From positions 534,195,073-534,259,072 of the forward strand of contig OZ010786.1 in the NCBI GenBank assembly GCA_963932465.1: a DNA stretch of 64,000 bases. The letters run 5' to 3'. Both the position numbers and the translations under genes were made by a program. The stretch's first letter is position 1, and each line of letters opens with the position of its first letter. This document shows positions 22,888-34,500 of the stretch, one piece after another. Under the pieces are notes generated by a model. It worked only from the letters and a program-made list of their open reading frames with translations. It was not told the origin of the DNA and did not search any database. The DNA comes from Maratus speciosus. Lineage: Eukaryota > Arthropoda > Arachnida > Araneae > Salticidae.

Positions 22888-23544
22888 CTTGTCATAAACA
22901 CTAGGATAATTTTAAAGTAAAGTTTTGTTTGAAATATAAAATCTTATCTTTTTACCGTACTTTTTAGCAAGATATCGCTATTTTGGAGTCCTGTTCTTCT
23001 AAAATATTTATAATTTTCCATTTAAAAAACAATGCTTATCAACTGACATCTTTTTTTAATAAGTTCTAAGCTTGATCTTGAATTCAAGCTTAATATTAAG
23101 AATGTGTAAACTTTTTAATGTGATGTGATTTGTCATTGCTTTATTAAATACGAACATGGAGTCTTACGGACATTAATACAACTGTTATTTATAGAACGAC
23201 AGGATAAGCCCTATTTATTTAAATTTTTTATTCGCGTATATATTGTATTTTGTGAATATGAGCTAGATAGATTTGATATGTTTTATAGGAAAAGACTGAT
23301 CTGGGAAATAGAAACAACAAGTAAGATATATCATGCGTTAAGAATAGATTATAAAACACTTTCCAACTCTTCCTAAATGTTTTAACAAGACATCGGGGGA
23401 AATAACGTAAATAAGATAACCAAGTAAACATGAAAACGCGTAAAACATTTGAAAAACTGATTTACTCAGTTACCATCCACAGCCAAATATGTTTTCTAAT
23501 TCTTTTAAGCAGTCCTGTATTTGATCTGTAGATTGATATATATA
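22888..23544. other. Interior of the GTGAC element, no gene
   Basis: AT-rich with no recognised domain. An 83-codon frame at 23,125-23,376 has no family features. Confidence 0.4.
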
Positions 23545-24640
23545 TATATACTATATAATGGGAAAATTTAGTTTATCAAGGAAATGCATAACAGGTTGAA
23601 ATTCTCTTTCAGCAATTTATACTAATATACGGAAACATACTTAAATAATTTTGTACAAACCCGTAGTTTATCTAGAACCTTTATTACACGCCACTATTTA
23701 GTTAAAATTTAATTCAAACGAAACACTCTTAAAACTGCTGAAATCACATTTCCAGAAATTATAATTTATACACGGCAACGTATCCAATTCTTTGCGTGAC
23801 CCTGTATATCATTTTATCTATATACTACAAACATTTCTTAGTAAATTAAATACAGTGCAGCGTAAAAATGCATAACTTATTTAAAAAACACCTTTAAGCA
23901 ATACCCAGTAACCCTTACGAATACGTTTGTATAGTTCTGTATATGAATTATAGCATATATATATACACCATATGCTATGCATAAATGTAGTGAATCATAA
24001 TTAAAAATGCATTTCCAGCAATCATCGCTAATGAACAGTACTTCGGATACAATATAGTATCTGAAATATTTTGTGTGTCCATGTAAATGCTATATACACT
24101 TCGTATTATACATGAAATAATTCATAGTATGTAAACCTCAACGACGTATATCAATTTCATTACATATCAAATAGATTAACATAAATAAAGTATGCCGCAA
24201 ACAATTCCCTCCACCCCTATATCATTATGTATTGGAATTCCCTTTTTAGCCCTGTAAATGAAAAATAACTATTCTTTTGCATAGCATATTCTACGGAATG
24301 CACATTTTAGTGCGCTTCATAAAAGCATATCAATTTTATTCTGTTTGAAAGCGTGTAAAATCATTAAAAATCATTTGAAACGATTTTTTTCCCACAGGCC
24401 GTAATGTAATGGAATACAATTGACTGTCCCTGCAAATGAACTAAAGATGCTAGAAACTTCATAACAAATAGGGACCTTTCTATGGTAAACGTCAATAACA
24501 TCCAAAAATTTCAGGTCAATCCGAGTATATTTACGCGAGTTAGAGCGCGGACAGACGGCCAGACAAACCGGAGTCATAAACACTTTTCAACTTTATCGGT
24601 CATGAAAAACACTTTATTTCAATGCTTAAATATTATATTT
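23545..24640 (-). repeat. Dispersed repeat R, copy 3, reversed
   Basis: On the minus strand it opens with AAGTTGAAAAGTGTTTATGA, then TGTCTGGCCGTCTGTCC and TAACTCGCGTAAATATACTC, and follows R copies 1 and 2 in block order for about 1 kb. It lies inside the GTGAC element in opposite orientation to the R copy that the element interrupts. Confidence 0.6.
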
Positions 24641-25815
24641 TATTTTTTAATGCCAATAAAATAAATGTATCGAAAACGTAGAAAATGAGTTTACAATAAA
24701 AGAAAGTTTAATAACTGATTCTGAATGTCGACAATTAAATGTTTGATTAAAATCACAAACAACAAAAAAATGCTTAAATACAATTAAAAAAATAATTATA
24801 ACAATTTGAAAAACACTAAATAATTAGTATTTATAATTGTACTATTAAACAACAACAAACTATAATAGATGAATTAAATGCATTTAACAATTTCTCAAAA
24901 ATCTTTCCATCGCCATATTGCTTCTGAAAAGAATACCAGCTCTCATAGTATATAACATACAACTATTTAACTCATGTTAATAATCTATCAACAGGAACAA
25001 AAAATTTAAATTAAATAAGACATACCTTTTAAGTTCCATAAATATTTTTAAAATATCCGTATTTTATCCTAAATTGTCAGGCATATTTCTGTTAGCTTAA
25101 AAAATTAACTTCCCGCGTCAGTAGTTCTCTGATCCTTATTTTATTCTGCGGTTTAATCGAGCGCAGACGATATTGACCAAGCAGGTGCTCCTACTGTATT
25201 ATTATAATTTTTTTTTTTTTCTGTACAAAACAGAGAGTTTAAATGCGCAATAATTTTATCTTATTTAAGAGTATCTGTAATGAAAATTTTCTATTTGAAT
25301 GAAACACCTGCCTTTTTTCTTTCTTTTTTTTAAAGTAAAGTTTGTTTTACACGTAATAAATAAATACGTATATTCTTAATAAATGAAAAGAGAGTATACA
25401 GGATAAAAAAAATTTTCTTTGTCAATCTGTCATTTTTTTTTCATATTCACTTTCTGTAGAATAAAACAATTTGTAAAATAACTTTTTTTAAAGTCATATC
25501 TCTAAAACACGAATTTGAAATACGAATAATTATATCATGGGTTTTGTATAAAATTTGTATACATATTTTTTCGGAAAATACTAATTTTATTTAAAAAGTC
25601 TGAAAGAAGTAGAATTTAAAAAAAAAATAGTTATTTAAAATAGTTAAACACTATCTGGAAAAAATATGACTTGAATGCAAATTCTAAAGCAAGAAAAGCA
25701 TATATGACTTAACACTGAGTATTCTTTCTACATGCTCATTAAAAGATACAGACTTAACTGTAATATAAAATTTTAGTTTGAAACCACAGAAGGGTTTCGA
25801 ATACCAATGGTCGAC
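24641..25815. other. Non-coding interior of the GTGAC element
   Basis: I see no gene. T runs near 25,209-25,220 and 25,431-25,440. Confidence 0.45.
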
Positions 25816-25875
25816 AAAATAAATAAATAAATAAATAAATAAAATAAAATAAAATAAAATAAAATAAAATAAAAC
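25816..25875 (+). repeat. AAAT / AAAAT microsatellite
   Basis: Tandem AAAT units change to AAAAT units. Confidence 0.9.
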
Positions 25876-26279
25876 AACTTCCTCCCTGCAAACTAAATGT
25901 ATAAAGTGTACAGATTTAATATTCCTAATTCTAAATATGTTATCCAAATTGCTCCAATACGTACCATTTTTCCGAGAAACACTTTTATAAGAATAGCAAT
26001 CAGTGAAGGATTAAATTGCAATGGTAGATAAAATTGAAATCATAAAAAAGTATACTTTCACTGTCTTAAATAACAAATTGATAAAATATAGCATGAAAAT
26101 CTAGTTTGTTGATACTTCTACCGTGCATTTTCCTTTTTCTGCCCCCCCCCCCCCTCTTTTCGTGTCCGAATTTACTATTTCCTATCCACTAATATATTTT
26201 CATTCCTTATGTCGCTGTAACTCGGGCATGCAATATTTCTGTTCATTTTCAAAGATTTTTGATGTTCATATTTTTCTCA
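25876..26279. other. Non-coding interior, with a C run
   Basis: Nothing recognised beyond a run of C near 26,142-26,155. Confidence 0.45.
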
Positions 26280-26574
26280 CACTGTGACTTACAATATGGT
26301 GATTTTTTTCGTAACATGTGTGACGTGACGTACGTTACATGCAGTGTCATAACAGTGACGTCACAATTTTTTTTAATTACCAGAAAATATAATTTTACAT
26401 AAATAACATGTTTTGAATATTATTTGTAATTTTTTTAAAGTTTTCTAAGAAGTTCATTTCTCAGTCGCAATGTGACATCACTGAGTGGTGGCATTTCGGT
26501 CACAGATGAGACGTGACCACAGTGACGCACAGTGACGTCACAACGACGTCACCGTGACCATGCATGCTATGAGG
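26280..26574 (-). repeat. GTGAC-rich right end
   Basis: On the minus strand it opens near CCTCATAGCATGCATGG, then GGTGACGTCGTTGTGACGTC, paralleling the left end. A roughly 100-bp AT-rich gap lies within it (about 26,360-26,460). Confidence 0.7.
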
Positions 26575-27180
26575 CTATTTCAGATGTATTGAAACTATTA
26601 AAAATCACGGAATTTTACTACGATCACATCAGAACAGGACATTCATAGCATTTTGTATTTATTTACAGGGACACACAAAAGAAATCGGTTGCAATACTGC
26701 CTTTCAGTAATAATTGCTGGAGAGTACGGTTTAAAATTCGTTATGTGCCTTTAAATATAATATTTTTTTTTTTTTGCATGTTACTCGTTATATATAAATT
26801 CTATACCTCATATACAGGGCTGCTTAAAAATATTCACGAACCATTCTCTTATTAGAGGAAATTGCTGAAAGGGAATTTTCAACTGAAGTATAGATATTTC
26901 TTAAGTTAACTAAATTTTGGCATGCATGTAGTTAATAGATACAAATCTATATACCATATACTGGGCTGCTGAAATATTCGGATAATTTTCCAATTACATG
27001 TGGGAGCAGCTGAAATTGTGTTTTGAAATGTGTTATGTGTTTCTATATGGTTGAATTAGACGTAATATTTTAATTTTTTAAACGGTGCAGTTTTGTTATA
27101 TTATTCTGAATGCGTTGGTAAGTGTTTCATAATCTATGCTTGACGCATTATTTTTTTCTTACATGTTTATTCTTAATTTT
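26575..27180 (+). repeat. Dispersed repeat R, copy 2, right part
   Basis: It continues where 21,773 stops, when compared with R copy 1. Shared blocks include ATTTACAGGGACACACAAAA (copy 1: ATTTACAGGGATGCACAAAA) and AATCTATGCTTGACGCAT (copy 1: AATCTATGCTGGACGCAT). A sub-block around ACAGGGCTGCT / ACTGGGCTGCT is repeated within it. Confidence 0.65.
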
Positions 27181-27257
27181 TTATTTCATTTTCATTTTTG
27201 ATGTGAATATCTTTCAACATTAAATTAATTGTTCAGGAAAAACTTTTATTTCGGGTT

Positions 27258-27760
27258 TTGATGCTAATCATAACGTCATTTTTGACATGGATAAATTTAC
27301 AGTACATATTATTGACATTTAATATCCATTTTTACAGAACATTTTTTAATTTTTTTTTCTAATTTTAAATTAAAAAATAAATCATGACGTTATCCACGCG
27401 CAGACGACAAACTATAACTATAATAAAACACAGATGAAATAGAAAATACAACGTAACAACGGGTTATTTGGTGCCAGTTTCCAAGGAAAACGTCATGATT
27501 GACATCATAGTGAAAGCATCTATTCTTAGTTTTTTTATATTTCATTTTCCTATTTTAAGTGAAAATATTTCAATTAAAAATTAATTAGTAAGGGAATAAT
27601 TATCGCATATTTCTATTTTTTGGCAACGGAAAAAAAAATATAATTAAATACTAAAAGAAAAAAATAAATCCATTAAATTCACAATCGAAATAACGAAAAT
27701 TTGAACTATTAATAAAAATATTTGAATAAAATAAGTAAAAAATAACCTATTTTCTTTTCC
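27258..27760 (+). repeat. Dispersed repeat T, copy 2, left part
   Basis: Starts CGGGTTTTGATGCTAATCAT, then CGTCATTTTTGACATGG, matching 20,050-20,172. Similarity then fades. The distal block resumes at 29,690 beyond the Penelope-like insertion. Confidence 0.5.
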
Positions 27761-27763
27761 GGG

Positions 27764-27767
<4 letters not shown>

Positions 27768-27794
<27 letters not shown>

Positions 27795-27795
27795 T
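27768..27795 (+). repeat. TA microsatellite at the Penelope-like element border
   Basis: (AT)14 directly next to the left arm of the element. The second copy of the element is also flanked by TA tracts. Confidence 0.9.
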
Positions 27796-27796
27796 T

Positions 27797-29392
27797 CATC
27801 ACTACTTTTAAATGCAAAAACACCATAACTCAGAAAAGAAGGTGTATATCTGCAATATTTAACTATAAAAAACTTTAAAAAAAACAAGTTAAAAAACAGG
27901 TAAAAAACAAAACACAGGCAAAAAATAGTGTGTTCTTCTTCAGTGGGGGGACAGACAAAACCTAACTCCTCCCCCACTGCTAAAAATCTGCAGGTTTCTG
28001 AACACACGTCCATCCTGCACCCAATACAGAAAAAAAAACTATTGTCATTTCAGTAACTAAATTCAAAAAAGCTAAAATAAACCAAAATTAAGCAAAAAAA
28101 ATATAATGTAAACAAAGCATAATTTAAAATACAAAAACAAAATATCTTTTATAAAATAGTCTTTTAGAAAATTACTTAAAAGTTTACAATTTAAATATAA
28201 AAAAATGAAATTAACTTAACATGTATGAATGCAGAAGAACGTGCACAACCCTCAAACCTTCAAGATAAAAATTTTCACGAAAAACACGAAAAACAGTAGT
28301 AACTGTATAGTGTTCCTCACCAGTTAATAATGAACTATTAAATTTTCTTCGGAATCCATTTTCAAAATTTGAATTCCAAGTCTATATGCTTCCTTCGATT
28401 CAAGACATCGACCCACATCCGTTTTTTAAACAAGACTTTAGAATTTATGTTTCATTTAGAATGTTCCGGAAGGATGCTACCACATGTTGTTCACGCCCCC
28501 AATCCACAATGTTGCCACTCACTTTTTAAAAACTATCTTTAAATAATATTTCAAAAACTTTATAGAATAATTATTATTGTAAAAAAGACTAGCCAATAAC
28601 TTAAAAACCTGCTTATAAAAATTACTATATCTGCCATAAATTTTGTTGAAACGAATTAATTGATTAATTATAATATTTATGTAAATTTTTTTATGAAAAT
28701 TAGAAAGCCAATGTGGCATCCTTCTTGTAAAAAATTGAAAACCATTTATTTTATCATATAAATCTAAACTTAATTTATTATCAATAGTTTTAAAGGAAAT
28801 ATCCAAAAATTCTGTATTATAATCCTCACAGTTTGCCTTATTCAACTTTAAACAATCTGGATATATATTGCCATATTCGTTAGTAAAATCAAAATATCAT
28901 CAATATACCTAAAGACTTTTAAAGATTTATTATATTTCATTGCATACTTAAATTCATAATAAAACAAAAATAAATTAGCTGCTGTACTAGAATAATTTGT
29001 CCCCATTTCAATTCCACAAATCTGATTAAAGTTATTATTGTTGAAAGTTACATAATTATTATAAAAACAGAAATGACATAAACTTAAAAATAAATCTCTA
29101 CTAATATTTAATTCTTCATTTAAACAAAATAAATCAAAAATATTCATTAAAACCTCATAAAGACAATCAATGTGTATATTAGTGAACAGATTTTCAAAGT
29201 CGAATACCTGCATTTTCAGAGGAGTCAAATGCAGTTTGTCCAAAATTTAGATACTATTATCAATCGACCAAAATTGACTATGTAGATTATTAGCCTGCAG
29301 ATTATTAGCAGTGGGGGGTGGTGTTAGGTTTTGTCTGTCCTCCCACTGAAAAAGAACAAACTATTTTTTGCCTGTGTTTTTGTTTTTTACAA
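27797..29392 (-). mobile_element. Penelope-like retroelement, copy 1, damaged
   Basis: The left arm (about 27,797-28,230) matches the left arm of the copy at 36.6-39.0 kb, including ACACCATAACTCAGAAAAGA and the AGTGGGGGGACAGACAAAAC region. A short reversed piece of the same arm lies at about 29,305-29,392. A reverse transcriptase fragment on the minus strand sits between. The inverted arrangement of terminal repeats is known for Penelope-like elements, and the family assignment rests on this plus the reverse transcriptase motifs. The right arm and the 5' part of the enzyme are deleted. Confidence 0.65.
28519..29285 (-). pseudogene. Reverse transcriptase fragment, Penelope-like, frameshifted
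   Basis: Read right to left, the fragment shows palm motif A (FDFENLFTNI), the GIEMGTNYSS turn, ANLFLFYYEF, and the catalytic FRYIDDIL. The frame is lost just after YIDDIL (near 28,850) and continues in another frame with NKANCEDYNTEFLDISFK, a KINGFQFFTRRMPHW stretch and the C-terminal thumb-like region, which stops at 28,519. The N-terminal fingers seen in the second copy are missing. I see no GIY-YIG endonuclease. The catalytic Asp residues are kept, but the gene is truncated and shifted. It would copy element RNA into DNA at the insertion site. Confidence 0.75.
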
Positions 29393-29639
29393 ATACATTA
29401 ATGCATCCGTTTGGATGTTGACTTCATTCAAACATTCACACACACATTCACAATTTACAATATTATAAGGATTTCTGAAATATATTTCTTGAATTTTGAT
29501 TATACAGACGGATTTATTTGAGCAACATTTTGACAAAAAGGATTTAGTATTTGATGAGATTTTTTAACCATTTGGAAAAATGGTTATTGTCCTCTGTCAG
29601 GGTAGGAAATCAAAAACATATCTGAAGCGTTTTATTAGT

Positions 29640-29930
29640 TAAATCCGCATTTTATTCGTTTTCTGATTTGTCTATACAGTAATGTGTATGTTCCCTTTAC
29701 TTTCAACAGACATGGCTACTTCTGTTGCCACTATGACAAAAAAGTATTAAAAACTACAAAAAAAAAATAATCTCAGAAACAAATTGAGATACAGCTTTCA
29801 AACAAATTGCATTTAAAAGTACAGTTTTTTCTCTATACGACGGTGTAAAAAGTAATATTGTATGATGTTTCGAAGTTTAAGAATGAAATTTCTTTTAAAA
29901 TTGGTACAGGAATACTAATGTTTAATCCAT
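29640..29930 (+). repeat. Dispersed repeat T, copy 2, right part
   Basis: Matches 20,930-21,140 in order: GCTACTTCTGTTGCCA, AAAACTACAAAAAAAAA, GAGATACAGCTTTCAAACAA, then a TGT-ATG-TTTCGAAGTT block. Together with 27,258 it shows that the Penelope-like element landed within a T repeat. Confidence 0.6.
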
Positions 29931-31086
29931 GGCGTACGTAATGAATGACCAGCTCCGTAGAAGTTTAAAAATTTACAGTACCGAAAAATGTAATCCATGA
30001 CGTACGTAATGTATGATCATCTCCGTGCGATTTTTTATGTCTTAAATTTTAGTTATTGAAAAAATCATATTCCAAATGGTCGCTGTAATTTGTTAAATTG
30101 CATTTTATTATTATTATTATTATTATTATTATGCAGAAGAAAATTATTACTAAACGATATAAGGATTTCCGCTGATAATCTCTTAATGATTTCCGCTGAT
30201 AATCTCTTCTAAATAAGGGGAAATTTCGTGAGTTTAACCTAGATTCATTTTTCTATAAAAAATACTGATGTATGACCTGAAAAATTCCGTGAAACGCAAC
30301 ACCATTTCTATTCAACCTATTAGTTCAGTACTTAATTTTGAGTTAAAATGATAGTATAGTAAACGTTTCAACTCATGAACGTGTTCACGGAGTGTACATA
30401 CAATGGAACATATTAAAATCCCAGTTATTGACACCTGGCCAGTAACTGACACTTGAGAAAACATCTAACTCAAATAAGCCTTTTCATGAAAAAAGTACTG
30501 TCATCTAGTGGTAACTTATTTGTAATAACTTTTATAACTTACGTATGAATTATTGGTTTTTCAAAATAGGGATGGTGTCAATTACTGGAGTTATTGGCCA
30601 TGTTTAAGAACAAAAAGTATTTTTTAGCAATTAAAATTGTAATTTTTTAAAATTTTGTCAGCATTAATTTTTTAATGAATTCCTTCTTTACTTTTAAATA
30701 CAAAGATAACTACAAAACAGATTTAAATTTTGTAATACTGATTTGAACTAGAAAGAATCGTACATGATTTACTGGCGGTTTAACTTTATGCGTAGATTCC
30801 TGGAAAGAACACGGTTCTTCTGATATTATACCCGTTATATTTACTTCATTGTTTTCACATTCATTTACAAAAGCGTATGATCAGTCGATGTTTATTACAA
30901 TATTTAAGACGCTATATCCTAGATGGCAGTACAAACACCCTACTTAAACGCTTTGATATAAACCTCAAGCTTACATTTCATCTACCTTTATTTTATGTCT
31001 GAATTTATTTAAGTGGCTGCTCTGCTTTTCACCGTATGATATGGTCGTCTGGAGACATTGTTATTCTTCGACGCCGTGATAGTATA
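29931..31086. other. Non-coding stretch with small repeats
   Basis: Contains an ATT microsatellite (30,106-30,132), a tandem doubling of ATTTCCGCTGATAATCTCTT (about 30,165 and 30,191), and an inverted-looking pair near 30,420-30,445 (CCAGTTATTGACACCTGGCC) and 30,570-30,600 (GTGTCAATTACTGGAGTT). No gene. Confidence 0.5.
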
Positions 31087-32074
31087 CAGGGTGTTTCAGT
31101 ACAGCGATGACCACCTCGGGAACTCAGCTTTCGCTTTAGTGTGTTAGTGCAATCCCGAGGGGTAGACCACATCCACTCCTCCCGACTCTCAACCAGAGTC
31201 TGAGAGGGAGCGTCCGGTCCCTGATCAAGCTGCTGAGATTTATTTCGATTAATGTGAGATTTACAATTACAATCACAATTGGTTACCCAATTTTTCTGGG
31301 CGAACCGAAGATTTCACATCGAGATATATGGCTGTATGTAGTGATTACATGAGGATCATTTCACCTAATGTGATTGCATAATTGTTTACAATTTTCTTGG
31401 ATATATATACGTCACAGTACATTTAACACACAATATTTAACATGACAATCAGAAACACATTACAATTCAATATCAAACACCTACTATTTACATGACTGTG
31501 TGTAGCAAAAATTCAGGACAGATAAAATACACCTAGGCGATGGGAAATCACATAACAATGCATGGTAGGAAACGCTTTTCTGCCCGTAAATTTAGTACCG
31601 TAAAAATGCTTAGAAAAAGCTGGACAGTGCTGATGAACTTGCTGCACGCATCGCGACGGCATCTGGGGAAGTCCTTAAAACACCTTTTATTTTCGAAAAG
31701 ATTAAATCTTCGATTCGCCGGAGATGTGAGACCTGCATCACGCCCTGGGGTTGTAATTTCGAACATGTTCTTTGATGTCCATCGTTGTCTGTCTATTTGT
31801 TATTATTTCATAGTTTTTTCATGACTAAGAATAATAAACCTGATTTATCACCCTGTTCGTGCCATTCCTTTTTTGTCTTTTGTTTCGTCAATAACACGCC
31901 AGTAAAGCATTTCCCACCGGGCATTACTATGTGGTTATCACCCTGTTCGTGTCCTTCCTTTCTTGATCTTTGGTTCGTCAATAACTTGCCAGTAAAGCAT
32001 TTCCGACCGGGCATTGCTATGTTATTTTCCATCGAGTAGGTGTACTCTATCTATCCTGAAGCTGAGACGCCCTG
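31087..32074. mobile_element. Tc1/mariner-type non-autonomous element, family B
   Basis: TA sits at both borders (31,085-31,086 and 32,075-32,076). The left end is CAGGGTGTTTCAG and the complement of the right end is CAGGGCGTCTCAG. The interior is GC-richer than the surroundings and carries three related segments described separately. No transposase is visible. Confidence 0.6.
31540..32030 (-). repeat. Three coding-like repeat units inside family B
   Basis: Two tandem units of about 92 bp (31,845-31,936 and 31,937-32,028) read on the minus strand as MPGRKCFTGKLLTNQ and MPGGKCFTGVLLTKQ, each followed by K-rich sequence and HEQGD. A third, inverted unit near 31,540-31,620 reads on the plus strand as NHITMHGRKRFSARKF. 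The open minus frame spans 31,808-32,032. The peptide is not one I recognise. It may be a non-coding repeat that stays open by chance. Confidence 0.5.
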
Positions 32075-32076
32075 TA

Positions 32077-32442
32077 TATCCCTGTAGTGAAAAAAATCCA
32101 TTTAAAACTAAATGTAAACAAAGCCGCTGCACACAATATCATTGCAAATCATGAAATAGTTGGTGCAACAACATCTGTGAACGACAATATCATATGACGA
32201 ATAGCTACGTTCGCATTTGAGTTCCTCCAAGAATATAAACGCAGCTTTGCTGACAGGAGGAAGAAATGTTAACTAGATGAGCATACCTCATTGCTTACTC
32301 AATAAATTTGGATTATCACATCAAATAGCAACTGTTCTTAAATGTTGTCATAATCATGGAGTGCTCTAAATTGTTGTTCCTGTCTGTAGATATAAAACTC
32401 AAATTATTTACAATAAATGGATTAATTAGAAATGTTTTAATA
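32077..32442. other. Spacer between two Tc1/mariner-type elements
   Basis: About 365 bp with nothing recognised. Confidence 0.45.
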
Positions 32443-32444
32443 TA

Positions 32445-32965
32445 AGAGGGCAAGTCAGTAACTAGGTCACAAAAGCCAATAAAAAATACATACTTAAAAG
32501 GATGTTTATTTCTCTATATAATCGTCATTTTCATTGTCCGTCATACATTTGTCCCATCTATTTGTGCGTTTTCTAATACCTGCAGCATAAAAGTCTTTGT
32601 ACTGCACTCTCATCATCTGTGTACCTCACATACAACGTCTGCATCAGTCGACTGTAGGCTAAACCATGTGAACACCCTATTGCAGTTGCTAATGCTGTCT
32701 ATTGATGTTCGCTTGTCAGCTCTAATCATTTCCTCAACCTTCCGCACTGTTTCTTTTGTCGAAATCTCAACAGGACAACCACTTCGTTCTTCATCAGCAA
32801 CTTTTGAAAGCCCCTACTCTTCTTGTACAACTATTGTCTCATAAATTCGAAATTGACATCTTACAGTTGAACAGTGCTGCCGCGTATTAGCATATTTGGA
32901 AAGCATTTACTACTAATTTCCGACCTCTCATATCGGTTTGTGACCTAGTTACTGTCTTTCCCTCG
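32445..32965 (-). mobile_element. mariner element, internally deleted, 521 bp
   Basis: TA at both borders. The left end contains AAGTCAGTAACTAGGTCACA and the complement of the right end AAGACAGTAACTAGGTCACA, giving inverted ends of about 28 bp with few mismatches. Between them the two extremes of a mariner transposase survive on the minus strand and the middle is gone. Confidence 0.8.
32500..32800 (-). pseudogene. mariner transposase remnant (both ends only)
   Basis: On the minus strand a segment near 32,700-32,790 reads STKETVRKVEEMIRADKRTS, followed by IDSIS: the second helix-turn-helix region of mariner transposases. A segment near 32,502-32,590 reads YAAGIRKRTNRWDKC, which resembles the conserved C-terminus, and ends with YIEK and a stop. 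The catalytic D,D,D core between them is deleted and the parts are in different frames. Confidence 0.75.
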
Positions 32966-32967
32966 TA

Positions 32968-33359
32968 CACGGCTCTAAAAATACCCTCTATGCAATGCGC
33001 AAATCAGTAAAAACTTTTTAAATATAAAAAGAAAACCAGAGGGTAATTGTGATCACAGATCGCACAGAGGATTTCGTTTAGTATTCCTTTCAAAACACTT
33101 TATCTTTTGCATAATCTGTTAGTTACACATTTCGCAACGAAGGGGCCCACTCCATTCTAAACAAACCTCTATTGAACGGAGCTCCGTTTTAATAACTATG
33201 TGTAGATATATATTATGCGAGGGGATCGTGGCCCTAACACCCAAGATAGATAGGCACTATTTGGTGGAAAAAATTGGAACTAAAATACGTACTTCTATGG
33301 TGCATAATATGAAAGAGTGGTCAAAGGAGTGTCGGTAACAATTAAAAAAGTGCACCCCG
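32968..33359. other. Spacer before the 148-bp array
   Basis: No gene. A G-rich patch near 33,220 (GCGAGGGGATCGTGGCCC) may be the edge of the following repeat. Confidence 0.4.
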
Positions 33360-33815
33360 TGTGAAAAGGGAAAATTGCTAAAAATACAGAAGTTAGAAAC
33401 CGGATGTGTAAATAATATAAGGCTTTTTGAAAAGTTTGTGATTTTTCGTGTGATCGCAAGTGTACTGCTATTAGTATGAAAACCTCACAGCTCCAACTTA
33501 ATTAGGGGCTGAGATAGAAAAATTGCTTAAAATACACAAGTTAGAGACCAGAGGGGTAAATACAAGACTTTCTCAAAATTTTCTGATTTGTCGTTTGATG
33601 TGAGGTGTTCAGTTATAAGAATCCAAAATTTCAAGTCTTCAACTTAATTAGAAACTCAGTTAGAACAAGAAGATTGAAATACACAAGATAGAGCTCAGAT
33701 GGGTAAATATAAGAATTTTTCAAAATTTTATGATTTGATGTTTGTTGTGAGGTGTTCAGCTATAAGAATCCAAAATTTCTAGTCTCCATCATATATAGTT
33801 TATGAGAACAGGCTC
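33360..33815 (+). repeat. Tandem array, 148-bp period, three units
   Basis: Anchors AAAATTGCTAAAAATACAGA (33,371), AAAATTGCTTAAAATACACA (33,519) and AAGATTGAAATACACAAGAT (33,669) are 148 and about 149 bp apart. Other blocks, such as GAGGTGTTCAGTTATAAGAA / GAGGTGTTCAGCTATAAGAA, keep their place. A CTGTCTGTC-type patch (complement, near 33,820-33,845) follows the last unit. Confidence 0.75.
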
Positions 33816-33845
33816 TGTGAGAGACACAAAGACAGACAGAGGAGT

Positions 33846-34500
33846 AAGACGAATAGGATTTCGTCAGATGAACGAAGCCCTAAAAATGTTTACAAAAGTT
33901 TTTAACTTTACTAGAGCAGTGACACAGTTGATCATTTTTCATTAAATATTTCACTTACAATCCATCGAAAACACTTTTATATCATATTTAAAATTGCGCT
34001 TTACGTGTTGAAATAAGTCTAAGTTCTTACCTATATATGCTAGGTCTCTGAATAATTTATTAGACATTTAATAGGTAGATTTATGACTGACTGGCTATTT
34101 CTGAGTGACTAGGAACTCTGAAAGATACAAATTTCACTAACCAATTGGACAAATACATTTCACCAAAGACGAAATAAATAATTTGTTTTGTCAATAAACG
34201 AGAAAATATGCCAATCTTATAGCAATTATCAATGCATTATATGATATACATATACCGGAGAAAATATAGAATAATACGTTACAAATGGATTAAATGCAAG
34301 TATTAATTTTCTCTTTTAACTTAAATATGTTTTTCTTGATACATTAGACTAATACTTTTCTTAATAAAGCTTTGAATTTTAAACTAAAATGTTATTAAAA
34401 ATGAGAAAGGATATAAAATAATAAATGTCAGTTAAATAATAAATTAGAATAAATATCTTATTTTGTTTAAATGCATTTCCAATTTCGATGTTGTGATAGA
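33846..34500. other. AT-rich non-coding stretch
   Basis: Nothing recognised. Confidence 0.45.

Larger units (their letters stand above)
21774..26574. mobile_element. Element with GTGAC/GACGTC-rich inverted ends, 4.8 kb, unassigned
   Basis: It splits one R repeat into two parts that continue each other (21,773 and 26,575). CTA occurs at both borders (21,771-21,773 and 26,575-26,577), or GCTA if one base is shifted, suggesting a 3-4 bp target duplication. Each end is about 300 bp of clustered GTGAC, GTCAC and GACGTC. The ends are inverted relative to each other, sharing GACGTCGTTGTGA close to the tip. No transposase frame is visible between them, so it is non-autonomous or gutted. The interior carries a SINE pair and a reversed R copy. 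I cannot name the superfamily. Confidence 0.6.

Noticed and set aside
27797..29392. GIY-YIG endonuclease in the Penelope-like copies
   Set aside because: I looked on both sides of the reverse transcriptase in both copies and saw no GIY or YIG block or conserved context.
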